From contig CAYVBK010000015.1 in the NCBI GenBank assembly GCA_964449465.1, positions 43,855 through 107,854 of the forward strand: a DNA stretch of 64,000 bases, given 5' to 3'. A program made the translations under genes and the position numbers. Numbering within the stretch: the first letter of the stretch is position 1; every line of letters starts with the position of its first letter. A model generated the notes under the pieces. That model was not told the DNA's origin and did not search any database. It saw only the letters and a program-made list of their open reading frames with translations. Origin of the DNA: CAYRXM01 sp964449465 (GTDB lineage: Bacteria > Chloroflexota > Anaerolineae > JAFGEY01). This document shows, one piece after another, positions 33,621 to 43,038 of this stretch.

Positions 33621-36089
33621 CTAATCAGGGCGAATGGGCAGCCAAACTTCAAATACGGTGCCCTGGCCTTCCTGGCTTTCCACATGAATACGGCCGCGAT
33701 GACGCTCGATAGTGCGAAAGCAGTTGAACAGCCCCAATCCGGTGCCGCGCCCCGGCTCTTTGGTGGTGAAAAACGGATCAAAAATCCGCCGCATGTTGTC
33801 CGGCGAAATTCCCATGCCATCGTCCGAGATGCGCACCCACACAGCCTCGCCCTCGCACCCCGACGAGATGTCAATATGCCCGCTGTTGCCGGCGTCCTGG
33901 ATGGCATCGTGGGCATTGAGCAGCAGGTTGAACCAGATCATGCGCAAATGGTCGGGGCTGGCCCAGATCGGCGACAGGCCGGCTTGCAGATGGAGGCCCA
34001 TTTCGATATTGGCTTTGTTCATCTGCGAACGAACCAGTGAGACAACGTCCTGGAGTGAGAGATTCAGGTCGGTGGGCATAAATTCAAACTGCTCGGCGCG
34101 CGAAAAGCGCAGCAGGTTTTGCACGATTTTAGAGGCGCGTTCGGCAGCGCGATGGATCAACTCGACCGACTCGTAGCTAGGGTGCGAAGGGGGAATCTCT
34201 TCGCGCAAAATCTGAATGTTGGTCGAGATCACGGTCATGGGGTTGTTGATCTCGTGGGCAATGCCCGTGACCAACTGACCGATGGCAGCCAGTTTTTCCG
34301 ATTGCAGCAGTGAGGCCTCCAGTCGCTGCTGTTCGGTGACATCGCGCACCACCACCACCACGTGATTGACCTCTCCGTCTTCGCCAACCACCGGGTAGGT
34401 ATGCACATTCCACTCGGTCCAGGCGCGCCCCTCGCCTTGCTGACGTTCGGTGCAAGAAACCGGCTTGCCACTTTTGAGCGTTTCTTCGATGCAATGGATC
34501 AACTGCTGTCCTTGCGGAAAGGCTTCCTGGGCCGGGCGGCCCACCAACTCGCTGTACTTGCGCTCCACCCGCCCGGCCTGGGTGCGGTTGATGGCCAGGA
34601 TTTTTTGCCGGCGATCAATGATGTAAATGCCGTCCAAAATACTGTCAAAGACGGCCAGCAGGGTGCTGCGACTCTCCGAAATGGTGCGCTGAGTGTTTTC
34701 TACCTGCTCAAAAAGCCGCGCGTTTTCAATGGCCATAGCAATCTGCTGGCCGGCGATTTGCAGCATGCGGCCATTTTCGCGGCCGAACGCATCGGGCAGG
34801 CTGCTGCCCAAAACGAGGACACCGATGAGCTGCGGCCCCAGGTAGAGCGGTACGCCCAGCCACGAGCATAGGAGTGGGTATACCGGATCGAGCGACCCCG
34901 AGATCACATCGCGCTGCATCCACACCGACTGTGGGCCAACCTGACACACAAATTCTCGACCCGGCAAGGGCTGTTGGCCTTGTTGAAAGGTCTCGCCGAT
35001 CAGGCTGAACACCATCTCGATGTTTTGGTCGTCGTCGAGCAGGCAGATCTCGGCGGCCGACACTGGCGGCAAAGAACTGTCGCCGGAGCAGATGCACAGC
35101 AAGATGCTTTGCACCGACTCTTTGAGGTTGAGGCTTTGCTTGGAAGCCTGGCCGATGCGGTTCAAAAAGGCCAGCTCATCGGCGCGGCGGGCCAGCGAGT
35201 ACAGCCGCGCATTTTCCAGCACCACAGCCGTCTGGCCGGCCAATGATTCCAGAAAAGGCAGGTTGTCTTGACCCAACGGAGCGTCTTGCTGCCAGTTAGC
35301 TACCCATAGCCCGACGATGCGGTCGTGCGCTTGCAAAGGAAAAACCAGGTCACAGGCGGGAATGATGGTTGAGGGGGTGTCGGGTGAGCGCACAAAGGGC
35401 CGGCGGCCGCCCTGGGTCAACGCCCAAAACGGGCTGGCCTGCACGGCCTCGCGACGCCCATCGAGCGGCGGACCGCGAAAGGCGATCTGGTCACGGTCAA
35501 TCACCCCGAAACTGAGTGAGGCAAAGTGAAATGCCCGACACACCTGCGGAATGGCAATGTCAATCAGGCGATCCACGTCCAGAATTTCGGTGATCTGGCG
35601 GGCGATGGCATTGACCTGACGGAGTTGCTCGGTTTTGCGCTGCTCTTCACGATGTAGCGTGTCGAGAATCAGGTTTTTGTCGCGCAGAGAGGCGATCAAT
35701 TGTTTGTTTTGCAGCAGCAATTCACGGTGCGACATAGCCCGCCGCATGGTCAGGGTCAGGTCATTCAGATCAAGCGGCTTGGTTAAAAAGTCATAGACAC
35801 CCCGCCGCATACCCGAAATGGTCATATCAATGGTCGCAAAGGCCGTCATCAATACAAACAGGGTGTCGGGATGGTGGCGGGTGATCTCTTCAAGGACCTG
35901 CCAACCGTCTACAAGGGGCATTTTCAAATCGCACAAGACCAGCGCAAACGAGTCGGCGCGCAATTTGAGGATGGCCTCTTCGCCGCCGCCGGCTTCTTCA
36001 ACAGCATAGCCTAGCTTGTGCAAAAAGCGGCTGACCAGCCAGAGGATCTGCGGTTCGTCGTCAACCACCAGCACCCTGTCTGTGCTCAT
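33621..36089 (-). CDS. Hybrid histidine kinase: receiver-GAF-GAF-PAS-HisKA-HATPase
   Basis: An 822-residue soluble signalling protein. Residues 5-120 are a receiver (VLVVDDEPQILWLV, ALVLCDLKMP, FLTKPL). A coiled linker (about 135-165) is followed by two GAF-like domains (about 170-305 and 315-475) and a PAS domain (about 485-595, LDGIYIIDRRQKILAINRT). HisKA phospho-acceptor His612 is in GIAHEINNP. HATPase_c has N, G1 and G2 boxes (NLLLNAHDAIQ, ISDDGMGISP, GRGTGLGLF). No membrane segments, so the signal is intracellular. Its gene follows the OmpR-type regulator by 15 bp and its N-terminal receiver may be phosphorylated by another kinase. Confidence 0.93.
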   Translation of the reverse strand: MSTDRVLVVDDEPQILWLVSRFLHKLGYAVEEAGGGEEAILKLRADSFALVLCDLKMPLVDGWQVLEEITRHHPDTLFVLMTAFATIDMTISGMRRGVYDFLTKPLDLNDLTLTMRRAMSHRELLLQNKQLIASLRDKNLILDTLHREEQRKTEQLRQVNAIARQITEILDVDRLIDIAIPQVCRAFHFASLSFGVIDRDQIAFRGPPLDGRREAVQASPFWALTQGGRRPFVRSPDTPSTIIPACDLVFPLQAHDRIVGLWVANWQQDAPLGQDNLPFLESLAGQTAVVLENARLYSLARRADELAFLNRIGQASKQSLNLKESVQSILLCICSGDSSLPPVSAAEICLLDDDQNIEMVFSLIGETFQQGQQPLPGREFVCQVGPQSVWMQRDVISGSLDPVYPLLCSWLGVPLYLGPQLIGVLVLGSSLPDAFGRENGRMLQIAGQQIAMAIENARLFEQVENTQRTISESRSTLLAVFDSILDGIYIIDRRQKILAINRTQAGRVERKYSELVGRPAQEAFPQGQQLIHCIEETLKSGKPVSCTERQQGEGRAWTEWNVHTYPVVGEDGEVNHVVVVVRDVTEQQRLEASLLQSEKLAAIGQLVTGIAHEINNPMTVISTNIQILREEIPPSHPSYESVELIHRAAERASKIVQNLLRFSRAEQFEFMPTDLNLSLQDVVSLVRSQMNKANIEMGLHLQAGLSPIWASPDHLRMIWFNLLLNAHDAIQDAGNSGHIDISSGCEGEAVWVRISDDGMGISPDNMRRIFDPFFTTKEPGRGTGLGLFNCFRTIERHRGRIHVESQEGQGTVFEVWLPIRPD

Positions 36090-36104
36090 AGGCGGCCCTT
36101 CCTG

Positions 36105-36797
36105 CTATCCATAGAACACATACCCGTGACGCGGCACCGTCTGCAAGTGGATGGGTTTTTTGGGATCGGGTTCGATCTTGTCGCGCAGGTTTTTAATGTG
36201 CGCCCGCACCAGATCGCTGCTGCCGGTGTGGTTGGGAAAGTTCCACACCTCGCGCAGCAGCCGCTCGCTGGAAAAAATCTGCCCGGCATGCGCCATCAAA
36301 TAATGCAACAGTTCAAACTCGGTGGGAGTGAGCAGCACTGTGCCGGCATGGGTCTGCACGCTGAACGACTGAATGTCCAGGGTGATTTCTCCGACGGTGA
36401 GCCGGTCGGTGGGGACGACAGGCAGGGTGGTGCTGCGGCGCAAGACGGCCTGCACGCGCAAGATCAATTCTTCCAGGTTGAAAGGCTTGGTCAGATAATC
36501 ATCGCCGCCGGCGCGAAACCCCTCGATGCGATCATCATCCTGACCTCGCGCCGTCAAAAAGATGATCGGCATAGCGGCGGTAGCCGGGTTTTCGCGAATG
36601 TGCCGGCATACCTCAAAACCGTTCATGCCCGGCATGATCACGTCCAGCACGATCAAGCTGGGGTGGTAATGTTGGAGCATCTTGATCGCCTCGGCGCCAT
36701 TGTAGGCCAGTTGAGATTGAAAACCTTTGCGCCGCAAAGCCAGCTTGATCGTCTGAGCCACATCACGGTCGTCATCTACCACCAAAATCTCACTCAT
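36105..36797 (-). CDS. OmpR/PhoB-family response regulator
   Basis: A 230-residue regulator. The receiver (3-118) has the acidic pocket in LVVDDDRDVAQ, phospho-acceptor Asp in LIVLDVIMPGMNG and Lys in DYLTKPFN. The winged helix covers about 130-228 (LTPTEFELLHYLMAHAGQIF, DLVRAHIKNLRDKIEP, TVPRHGYVF). The start overlaps the thioesterase stop by 8 bp and the hybrid kinase starts 15 bp after its end, so the three genes form one operon. The kinase is its likely partner. Confidence 0.93.
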   Translation of the reverse strand: MSEILVVDDDRDVAQTIKLALRRKGFQSQLAYNGAEAIKMLQHYHPSLIVLDVIMPGMNGFEVCRHIRENPATAAMPIIFLTARGQDDDRIEGFRAGGDDYLTKPFNLEELILRVQAVLRRSTTLPVVPTDRLTVGEITLDIQSFSVQTHAGTVLLTPTEFELLHYLMAHAGQIFSSERLLREVWNFPNHTGSSDLVRAHIKNLRDKIEPDPKKPIHLQTVPRHGYVFYG

Positions 36798-37314
36798 GGC
36801 TCAATTCCTCGTCGGTATAGACTCGCCAAAAGGGCATTTCCTCGTCCCAGCCGGACAAAAATTCGGGGTTGGGTTTGACCACCAGAGATTGACATTCGGC
36901 CAGCAGGGTAGAGGGATCATCCGTCGGGCCATCCAGCCGCAGTTCGCCGCACACCCGCGAGCGGCTGGGGCCAAACTGCTCCACCCAGCCGACGGCCAGC
37001 AGAGGGGTTTGGGTGGGCGTGGGGCGACGGTAACGCAGCTCCATTTTGGCAGTGGCGAAAAAGGCATTGTCGTCATGGGTGTGCATCATGATGGCGCGGC
37101 CAGAGGTCTCGTCGAGAATGGTGGCCACGATGCCGCCATGCACCACGCCCGGATAGCTGCGATAGCCTTCTGGCACGGCGAGGCGGGCATAGACGCGCCC
37201 GCTGGCGGAGTCTTCTTCAAAGACCATGTGCAGGCCGATGGGGTTGTGCAGGCCGCAGATAAAACAGCCGCCCGAATTGGGCTGGCGTCGTTTGGTGAGG
37301 AGTATATCGTTCAA
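36790..37314 (-). CDS. PaaI/hot-dog family thioesterase (TTG start)
   Basis: A 174-residue hot-dog thioesterase-like protein. The signature helix region is YPGVVHGGIVATILDETSGRA, with ATAKMELRYRRPTP and the preceding LHMVFEEDSASGRV. The open frame continues into the adjacent MITE without any ATG. TTG 37314 has AAGGAA 9 nt upstream and is the best start. An N-terminal Cys pair (GGCFICGLHNP) may bind metal. It would hydrolyse acyl-CoA thioesters. It is the first gene of the operon with the response regulator and hybrid kinase, overlapping the former. Confidence 0.78.
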   Translation of the reverse strand: MNDILLTKRRQPNSGGCFICGLHNPIGLHMVFEEDSASGRVYARLAVPEGYRSYPGVVHGGIVATILDETSGRAIMMHTHDDNAFFATAKMELRYRRPTPTQTPLLAVGWVEQFGPSRSRVCGELRLDGPTDDPSTLLAECQSLVVKPNPEFLSGWDEEMPFWRVYTDEELSHE

Positions 37315-37362
37315 TGTGCATTCCTTGTGATGATCAAACCGAAAACGTAATCCGGCGCTAGG

Positions 37363-37490
37363 AGCGTGCTGAAAAACCCGCTCACCACCAAGACACAAAG
37401 AGCACAAAGCATTTTTAGCGACTCAAAAGTATCGTAAACCTTTGTGTTCTCGGTGTCCTTTGTGGTAAAAATAGACTTTTTCAGCGGTCT
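37363..37490. mobile_element. MITE family B, copy 5 (128 bp, inverted)
   Basis: The same 128-bp element as at 18.1 kb in reverse orientation, from AGCGTGCTGAAAAA to TTTTTCAGCGGTCT. Flanks are GCTAGG and CCTAGT, close to but not an exact 6-bp duplication. It lies immediately upstream of the TTG-started thioesterase gene and may supply or alter its promoter. Confidence 0.8.
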
Positions 37491-37528
37491 CCTAGTGTAT
37501 GTCGAACCGGTTGTGCTGTCAAGTTGGG

Positions 37529-37557
37529 TTGCCGGTTTGCTCAAACCATGATAAACT
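37529..37557 (+). promoter_or_regulatory. Predicted promoter of the aminotransferase
   Basis: TTGCCG (37529-37534) and TAAACT (37552-37557), 17-nt spacer. This gives a leader of about 95 nt before ATG 37660. Confidence 0.4.
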
Positions 37558-37659
37558 GAACATGCTCTCATCGGCGCGGGCATCCTGCTCGCCGCACCGA
37601 TGGTGGTGGGCGACGCGCTGGAGGCAGATATCCCAACCCTTATTCAATCGGAGGAAAAA

Positions 37660-38871
37660 ATGCTCAAGCTCTCTCAAGGTGTCCAACGCATCGCCGAATC
37701 GGCCACCATGGCCATTGATTCGCGCGCCAAAGCCATGAAGCAAGCCGGCGAGAACGTGATTGCCCTGGCCGCCGGCGAACCCGACTTTGACACGCCGGCG
37801 CACATTGTGCGGGCGGCCAACGAGGCCCTGGCTGCCGGTTTTACCCGCTACACCCCCGCATCGGGCATTGCCGAGTTGCGCGCCGCCTGGGCCGACAAGG
37901 TGGGCCGTGAGCGTGGCATCTCTTTCAAGCCCAATCAGTTGATGGTCACGGCGGGCGGCAAGCAGGCCCTCTTTAATGTGGTCTATGCGCTGGTAGACGC
38001 CGGCGACGAGGTAATCATCCCGGCCCCATATTGGGTCAGCTATACCGAGCAGGTCAAGGCGGTAGGAGCCACGCCGGTGATCGTATCCACCTCGGCTCAA
38101 GAGAATTTCAAGATGAGTGCGGCGGCCCTGCGCCAGACCATCACCCCACGCACCCGTCTACTCATCCTCAACTCGCCCTCCAACCCCACCGGCGCGGTCT
38201 ACAACCGCGCCGAATTGACCGCCCTGGCCGGGGTGTTGGTCGAAAAGCAGGTGCCCGTGCTGTCGGATGAGGTGTATGACTGTTTGATCTATGGAACAGA
38301 GGTGGAGCAGCGGCCGCCGTTTGTCAGTATTGCTTCGTTGGGCGACGAGATACTCAAATTGACGGTGGTGGTGGGCGCAGCCTCCAAAGCCTATGCCATG
38401 ACCGGCTGGCGCATCGGGTTTGCCGCCGGCCCCGCCGACCTGATCGCTGCTTGCGGGCGGCTGCAAAGCCAGACCACCAGCGGCCCCAACTCGATAGCCC
38501 AAAAGGCGGCTCTGGCTGCCATCACCGGCGATCAAGGCACGGTAGAGGTGATGCGCCAGGAGTTTGATCGGCGGCGGTGGTACATGGTAGAGCGGCTGAA
38601 CGCTATGCCCCATATCACCTGCCCCGTCCCCACCGGCGCGTTTTATGCCTTTCCCAAAATTTCGGCCTATTACGGCCAGCGATACGATCAAGAGCCGGTC
38701 AATGGCTCGATGGATTTTTGCCGCTTGCTGCTAGAGCATGAAAAACTGGCCCTGGTGCCCGGCGTCGAATTTGGCAACGACGAACACGTCCGCCTGTCCT
38801 ACGCCGCCAGCATGGCCCAAATCCAGGAGGCCCTCAACCGTCTGGAGCGATTCCTGGCGCGGCTGGATTGA
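37660..38871 (+). CDS. Class I/II pyridoxal-phosphate aminotransferase (aspartate aminotransferase type)
   Basis: A 403-residue enzyme. Conserved segments: VIALAAGEPDFDTPAHIV, YTPASGIAELRAAW, LMVTAGGKQALFNVVYAL, LNSPSNPTGAVYNRAEL and SDEVYDCLIYG. The PLP-binding Lys243 is in GAASKAYAMTGWRIGF. The C-terminal Arg that binds the carboxylate is probably in VRLSYAAS. This is the 1-beta/1-gamma aspartate aminotransferase layout. The frame begins at 37600, but ATG 37660 follows a strong GGAGG and starts the conserved region. A perfect 11-bp hairpin follows 44 bp after the stop. Confidence 0.93.
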   Translation: MLKLSQGVQRIAESATMAIDSRAKAMKQAGENVIALAAGEPDFDTPAHIVRAANEALAAGFTRYTPASGIAELRAAWADKVGRERGISFKPNQLMVTAGGKQALFNVVYALVDAGDEVIIPAPYWVSYTEQVKAVGATPVIVSTSAQENFKMSAAALRQTITPRTRLLILNSPSNPTGAVYNRAELTALAGVLVEKQVPVLSDEVYDCLIYGTEVEQRPPFVSIASLGDEILKLTVVVGAASKAYAMTGWRIGFAAGPADLIAACGRLQSQTTSGPNSIAQKAALAAITGDQGTVEVMRQEFDRRRWYMVERLNAMPHITCPVPTGAFYAFPKISAYYGQRYDQEPVNGSMDFCRLLLEHEKLALVPGVEFGNDEHVRLSYAASMAQIQEALNRLERFLARLD

Positions 38872-38914
38872 CCAGTCCCGGATATTGTAACACAACCCTC
38901 TGCATTGCACCGGA

Positions 38915-38940
38915 TAGAGACGCAACATATTGCGTCTCTA
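38915..38940. terminator. Perfect 11-bp hairpin after the aminotransferase
   Basis: TAGAGACGCAA (38915-38925) and TTGCGTCTCTA (38930-38940) with a CATA loop. There is no U-tract; likely a terminator or mRNA-end structure. Confidence 0.55.
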
Positions 38941-38999
38941 CTCCTGCTGAGGAGTTGCCGCACGAGGGCGTGCCAAACTCCTCGATGGACATTTTCATG

Positions 39000-39028
39000 T
39001 TGGGTGGTGTGCGAGAATCGTGTATGAT
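39000..39028 (+). promoter_or_regulatory. Predicted promoter of the two-domain esterase
   Basis: TTGGGT (39000-39005) and TATGAT (39023-39028), 17-nt spacer. It places the in-frame start at 39020 inside the promoter, supporting ATG 39062. Confidence 0.5.
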
Positions 39029-39061
39029 GACTACTGGGACGATTTTCAAAGGAGAATGAAC

Positions 39062-41008
39062 ATGCCCTCACATCCTTATCGCAACGGCTATGCGCACATG
39101 GTGCTGGACGACTATGTTGCCAGATTGCGCGACATTTACGCCCGCCGACGGGCACGGCTGGCAGCGGTTCAGACGCCGGCGCAGGCTGAGGCCTATCAAT
39201 GCGAGGCGCGGGCGGCCATCCGGCAGGCTTTTACGCCCTGGAGCGGATTGCCATCGCGCACGCCGCTCCATCCTCACATCAACGGCGTGATACAAAGAGA
39301 TGATTTTTGCATCGAAAGGCTCACCTTTGAAAGCCGCCCCGGTTGCCTGGTCACGGCCAACCTGTACCTGCCGTGCGGTCTGGATGCTCCGGCGCCCTGC
39401 GTGTTGGCCCCTTGCGGCCATGCCGCCGAGGGCAAAGCCTACGAGTTGTATCAGGCTTTTTGTCAACGACTGGCTATGGCCGGATTTGTGGTGTTGATCT
39501 ATGACCCGTTCAGCCAGGGCGAGCGCGAGCAGTATCACGGCCTGGCCTGCCGTCCGCAGGTAGGTTGGGGCACCCAGGCTCACAATATGATGGGCAAGCA
39601 ACTCGATCTCTTGGGCGATTCGTTCGCCTTTTGGCGGACCTGGGACGGTATTCGCGCCCTCGATTATCTGCTTTCGCGCCCCGAAATAGACCCCACCCGC
39701 GTCGGCCTCACCGGCAATTCGGGCGGCGGCACCCTCACCACCTGGCTGTGGGCGTTGGACGACCGGTTTACGATGGCCGCGCCCAACTGCTTTATCACCT
39801 CGTTTCTGAGCAACCTGGAGAACGAACTGCCCGCCGACGCCGAACAGTGCCCGCCGGGCGTCATTGCCGCCGGCCTGGACATGGCCGATTTTATGATCGC
39901 CCAATCTCCCAAACCGGCCATTTTGCTGGGCGAGCGCTATGACTTTTTTGACCGGCGCGGCCTGTTCCAGGCCTATCAAGATATTCGCTCTTTTTACGAT
40001 GCGCTGGGTGCCGGCGACCGGGTCGAACTGTGGATCGGCGACCGCGATCACGGCTATCATGAACCCAGCCAGCAGGCCATGGTTGAGTTTTTCTGCCGCC
40101 ATGCACGTATGCCGATGGTGTGGCGCGATGCGGCCGTTCCGCTGCCGGCCGCCGACCTGTGGGCCACGCCGACCGGTCAGGTGATGGAACTAGGCGCCAC
40201 GCCGGCCTATGAATTGATCGCCGCGCAGGCATGCGACATTGCCGCAACCCGTCCCGCGCCAGACGATGAAACCTTGCGCTCCAGGCTGGCCGATCTGCTC
40301 AACCTGCCTGCCCGCTCTGCGCCACCCCATTACCGCATCCCCCGTCCGCTGCGCCAGGGCGATCCGGCATGGGCGCGCTTTGCCGTCGAGACCGAAGGCC
40401 CGGTGCGCGCCATTTTGTTCAAGCTGCTACGGCCATCCGATTCTCCTTTTACCCTGGATGTTGAGCTGGAAGCGCGCCTCTATGTGCCGCACATTTCGGC
40501 GCAGGCCGACCTGGCCGAGAACGAATGGGCCAAATCGCTGACGCAAGACCTGCCCTTGTATGCCCTGGATGTGCGCGGCCTCGGCGAATCACTGCCCGAA
40601 GAAGAACGTGGCGGTTTTTTGCAGCCCTATGGCATGGATTACATGTTTCATGCCTATGGATTGATGCTCAATCAGAGCTATCTGGGGCGACGCGTCTATG
40701 ACCTGCTGCGGGTAATAGATTTGCTGATCGGCGAGGGGGCGCAGTGCATTGACCTCTATGGGCGCGGGCAGGGAGCGATCCTGGCCGCGCTGGCCGCGCT
40801 GTTCCACCCTCAGGTCGAATCGGTGACGCTTCAAGATGCGCCGCGGTCATTTTTCGAGTGGACGCAGACGCCCTATGTGGCCTGGCCGGCGGCCAACTGT
40901 GGGCGTGGCATCTTGCACGTAGCTGATCTACCCGATATGCTGCGCATTTTGGGCCGCCGGGCGACGGTTCTTGGTCACTGGGATGCGACCATGTCTCCTC
41001 TGCACTGA
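39062..41008 (+). CDS. Two-domain alpha/beta hydrolase (acetyl-xylan-esterase-like)
   Basis: A 648-residue protein with two hydrolase-like halves. The first carries LAPCGHAAEGKAYELYQAFC, FVVLIYDPFSQGERE and the nucleophile elbow LTGNSGGGTLTTWLWALDDR (GNSGG), with the probable acid and His downstream (ELWIGDRDHGYHEPS). The second (about 470-648) has the strand and turn YALDVRGLGES, but its elbow reads LYGRGQGAIL: the Ser position is Gln or Gly, so this half is probably not catalytic. No signal peptide is seen. AAAGGAG lies 8 nt before ATG 39062. It precedes the lipoprotein-radical SAM-chagasin genes on the same strand, 68 bp away. Confidence 0.82.
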   Translation: MPSHPYRNGYAHMVLDDYVARLRDIYARRRARLAAVQTPAQAEAYQCEARAAIRQAFTPWSGLPSRTPLHPHINGVIQRDDFCIERLTFESRPGCLVTANLYLPCGLDAPAPCVLAPCGHAAEGKAYELYQAFCQRLAMAGFVVLIYDPFSQGEREQYHGLACRPQVGWGTQAHNMMGKQLDLLGDSFAFWRTWDGIRALDYLLSRPEIDPTRVGLTGNSGGGTLTTWLWALDDRFTMAAPNCFITSFLSNLENELPADAEQCPPGVIAAGLDMADFMIAQSPKPAILLGERYDFFDRRGLFQAYQDIRSFYDALGAGDRVELWIGDRDHGYHEPSQQAMVEFFCRHARMPMVWRDAAVPLPAADLWATPTGQVMELGATPAYELIAAQACDIAATRPAPDDETLRSRLADLLNLPARSAPPHYRIPRPLRQGDPAWARFAVETEGPVRAILFKLLRPSDSPFTLDVELEARLYVPHISAQADLAENEWAKSLTQDLPLYALDVRGLGESLPEEERGGFLQPYGMDYMFHAYGLMLNQSYLGRRVYDLLRVIDLLIGEGAQCIDLYGRGQGAILAALAALFHPQVESVTLQDAPRSFFEWTQTPYVAWPAANCGRGILHVADLPDMLRILGRRATVLGHWDATMSPLH

Positions 41009-41076
41009 AACGAGGAACCGCCTGGCCTGATTCGGCGTCTTGGTATTGATGTTCTGGATCGAACAGGAGGTTGACC

Positions 41077-41928
41077 ATGAAATTGAACCGACACGAATTT
41101 ATGCGACGTTTGGGCGTGACGTTGGCTGGCTGGTTGGCTGCGCGCACCACCGCCGCGTGTCAGGTATTTCCACCTCGCGTATTGTGCTACGATCAGGCCC
41201 CGCCAGATACGCCCACCCCGGCAGTGACATGCTATACAGTTATGCCTTCGCCTACCCCATCCCTTTCCTCCGACGCCGGCGATTACCTCACCCGCCAGGC
41301 ACAGATTTTCCAGGCCACCCTGGAAGCCGGCGGATTGCCGGCCGAGGCCACCCGACAGGCACAGGCGGCCCTGGCCCGCGAGCGGCTGCGGCTCTGTTGG
41401 CTGGCCGGACTGGATGCGCTGGCCAAGCAGGCGGAAGACCTGGATGTCGGTGAGCAGGCACAAAAGCAGTTGCTGGCCGATCACCGCGCTGCGCTGAACG
41501 ATCTGGTGGCGCTGAACGAATTGAGCGCAGAGGCCGCCGATCAGGCACAGATCGCCTTTGAAGGAGCAGCCTATCACGTCTGGCGCAGCAATGCCCCCAT
41601 CACCTGCTATGAACCGATGCTGGTTGATTTCAGGCCGGTCAGCAGCGGCGATCTGGTATCACGCGCCAAAATCCTGTCCATGTCCAGCGACCTGAACCCG
41701 AACACGCTGGCGGTCATCCAGGCGTCTATGGAGCGCGATGTGGCGTTTCTCAACATGTCGCCCGACGAGGTGAATGTGCTGTATCAACGCTTTACCCAGT
41801 CGCGCAAGCAAGGGCAGCCGCCTCCCGATTTTGCCCATGTCGAGCTAGAGGTGCCGCCAGAAGCGGCCGAGGCGGCGCAGTTCCTGATCGAGGTGCTGGC
41901 GCGAGACCGTCTGCGAAACCGCCCATGA
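41077..41928 (+). CDS. Tat-like lipoprotein with Cys-Tyr segments, partner of a radical SAM protein
   Basis: A 283-residue protein. The N-terminus NRHEFMRRLGVTLAGWLAAR resembles a Tat signal, and TAAC (Cys28) could be a lipobox. Three Cys-Tyr dipeptides occur: LCYDQ (37-38), TCYTV (52-53) and ITCYEP near residue 180; another Cys is in RLCWLAG. A TP/PSPTPS linker precedes a helical, alanine-rich domain (QAQIFQATLEAGGLPAEATR). I do not recognise the family. AGGAGG precedes ATG 41077. The stop overlaps the radical SAM start (ATGA), so the two are translationally coupled. It may be the substrate or a docking protein of that enzyme; this is inference. Confidence 0.72.
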   Translation: MKLNRHEFMRRLGVTLAGWLAARTTAACQVFPPRVLCYDQAPPDTPTPAVTCYTVMPSPTPSLSSDAGDYLTRQAQIFQATLEAGGLPAEATRQAQAALARERLRLCWLAGLDALAKQAEDLDVGEQAQKQLLADHRAALNDLVALNELSAEAADQAQIAFEGAAYHVWRSNAPITCYEPMLVDFRPVSSGDLVSRAKILSMSSDLNPNTLAVIQASMERDVAFLNMSPDEVNVLYQRFTQSRKQGQPPPDFAHVELEVPPEAAEAAQFLIEVLARDRLRNRP

Positions 41929-43001
41929 GCCAGACGCCGCCCCTCTATTCGCTGATCTGGGAGGTGACGCAGCGCTGCAATCACCTGTGCCGACATTGCT
42001 ACAATGTCTGGCAGCCTGACACCCCGACATGGCCATGTTCATACCCGCGCGGCGAGTTGGATACGGCGCAATCGCTGGCCTTGATTGACAAGGCGCTGGA
42101 CGAGACGGGTTGCCCGCATGTCACCCTCACCGGCGGCGAGCCGCTTTTGCGCTCCGATCTGCTCCAGATTGTGGCCCACCTGCGTCGGCGCGGGGTGAGC
42201 CTCACTCTGATCAGCAACGGGCGGCTGTTGTCCGAGGAACTGGTTATGGAATTGATCGAGGGCGGGGTGAGTATGTTCGAGCTGCCGCTGCTGAGCCGGC
42301 GGCACGAGATGCACGACCGGTTGTGTGGCGCAGAAAAAGCCGAGGGCATTGCCGGCGCATTTGATGCAGTGCTGGCGGCGGCCGCGCGCATCCGCTATCA
42401 CGGCGGGGCATGGGTGGCCGTTTTTGTGGCTACCCGCCTCAACATTGCCGATCTGGATGAGACCATCCGCCTGGCATTTGCGTTTGGCGCCAGCGGCCTG
42501 ATGCTCAATCGCCTGAACGTGGGCGGGCGCGGGCGGGCCTATGTGGATGAACTGCTGCCCTCGGTGGAGCAGGTCAAGGCCGCGCTGGCAGTAGCCGAGG
42601 CGGCCCGAGTCGAGTTAAACTGGCCCATCTCTTGTTCTATCGCCATCCAGCCCTGCCTGATAGACCTGGCCGTATACCCCCATTTGGGGTTTGGCTTTTG
42701 CGCCGCCGGCACCGCGCGAGCCTATTACACGCTGGACCCGTTGGGCAACGTGCGCCCTTGCAACCATACGCCCACCATTTTGGGCAATTTGTTTCGAGAA
42801 TCCTGGGCCGACATTGTTTCGCCGGAGCGTCTGGCCCCTTTTATGCAGGCAATGCCTTCTTTTTGCAAGGCCTGCCGCCTGCGCGAGACGTGTCAGGGCG
42901 GATGCAAAGCCGCCGCCCAGGTCTATGCCGGTTCTTTGAGCGAGCCGGAGCCGTTTTTGTGTCGTCACCTGGATCAGGCACAGCCCGTTTTGTCCGACTG
43001 A
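41925..43001 (+). CDS. Radical SAM/SPASM protein (peptide-modifying type)
   Basis: A 358-residue radical SAM enzyme. The cluster-binding motif is C18-x3-C22-x2-C25 (TQRCNHLCRHCYN). The AdoMet loop is VTLTGGEPLLR. The C-terminal SPASM region holds further cysteines: GFCAAG, NVRPCNHTP and the clustered CKACRLRETCQGGCK, enough for one or two auxiliary Fe-S clusters. Such proteins modify peptides (thioether, C-C or decarboxylation chemistry), or act like anSME or heme d1/PqqE enzymes. No RiPP recognition domain is obvious. Coupled to the upstream lipoprotein, and followed 38 bp later by a chagasin-type lipoprotein, suggesting one cassette. Confidence 0.88.
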   Translation: MSQTPPLYSLIWEVTQRCNHLCRHCYNVWQPDTPTWPCSYPRGELDTAQSLALIDKALDETGCPHVTLTGGEPLLRSDLLQIVAHLRRRGVSLTLISNGRLLSEELVMELIEGGVSMFELPLLSRRHEMHDRLCGAEKAEGIAGAFDAVLAAAARIRYHGGAWVAVFVATRLNIADLDETIRLAFAFGASGLMLNRLNVGGRGRAYVDELLPSVEQVKAALAVAEAARVELNWPISCSIAIQPCLIDLAVYPHLGFGFCAAGTARAYYTLDPLGNVRPCNHTPTILGNLFRESWADIVSPERLAPFMQAMPSFCKACRLRETCQGGCKAAAQVYAGSLSEPEPFLCRHLDQAQPVLSD

Positions 43002-43038
43002 ACCAGGTTTGAAGCCATTCAGTTTTCTGGGAGGTTTG

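Noticed and set aside
37315..37407. Upstream part of the thioesterase frame
   Set aside because: This part is MITE sequence; the conserved domain begins after TTG 37314.
37555..37659. In-frame codons before the aminotransferase reading like a membrane-protein remnant (IGAGILLAAPMVVGDAL)
   Set aside because: Short, without start or recognisable family, and the GGAGG-supported ATG 37660 fits the family N-terminus; possible decayed gene but not supportable.
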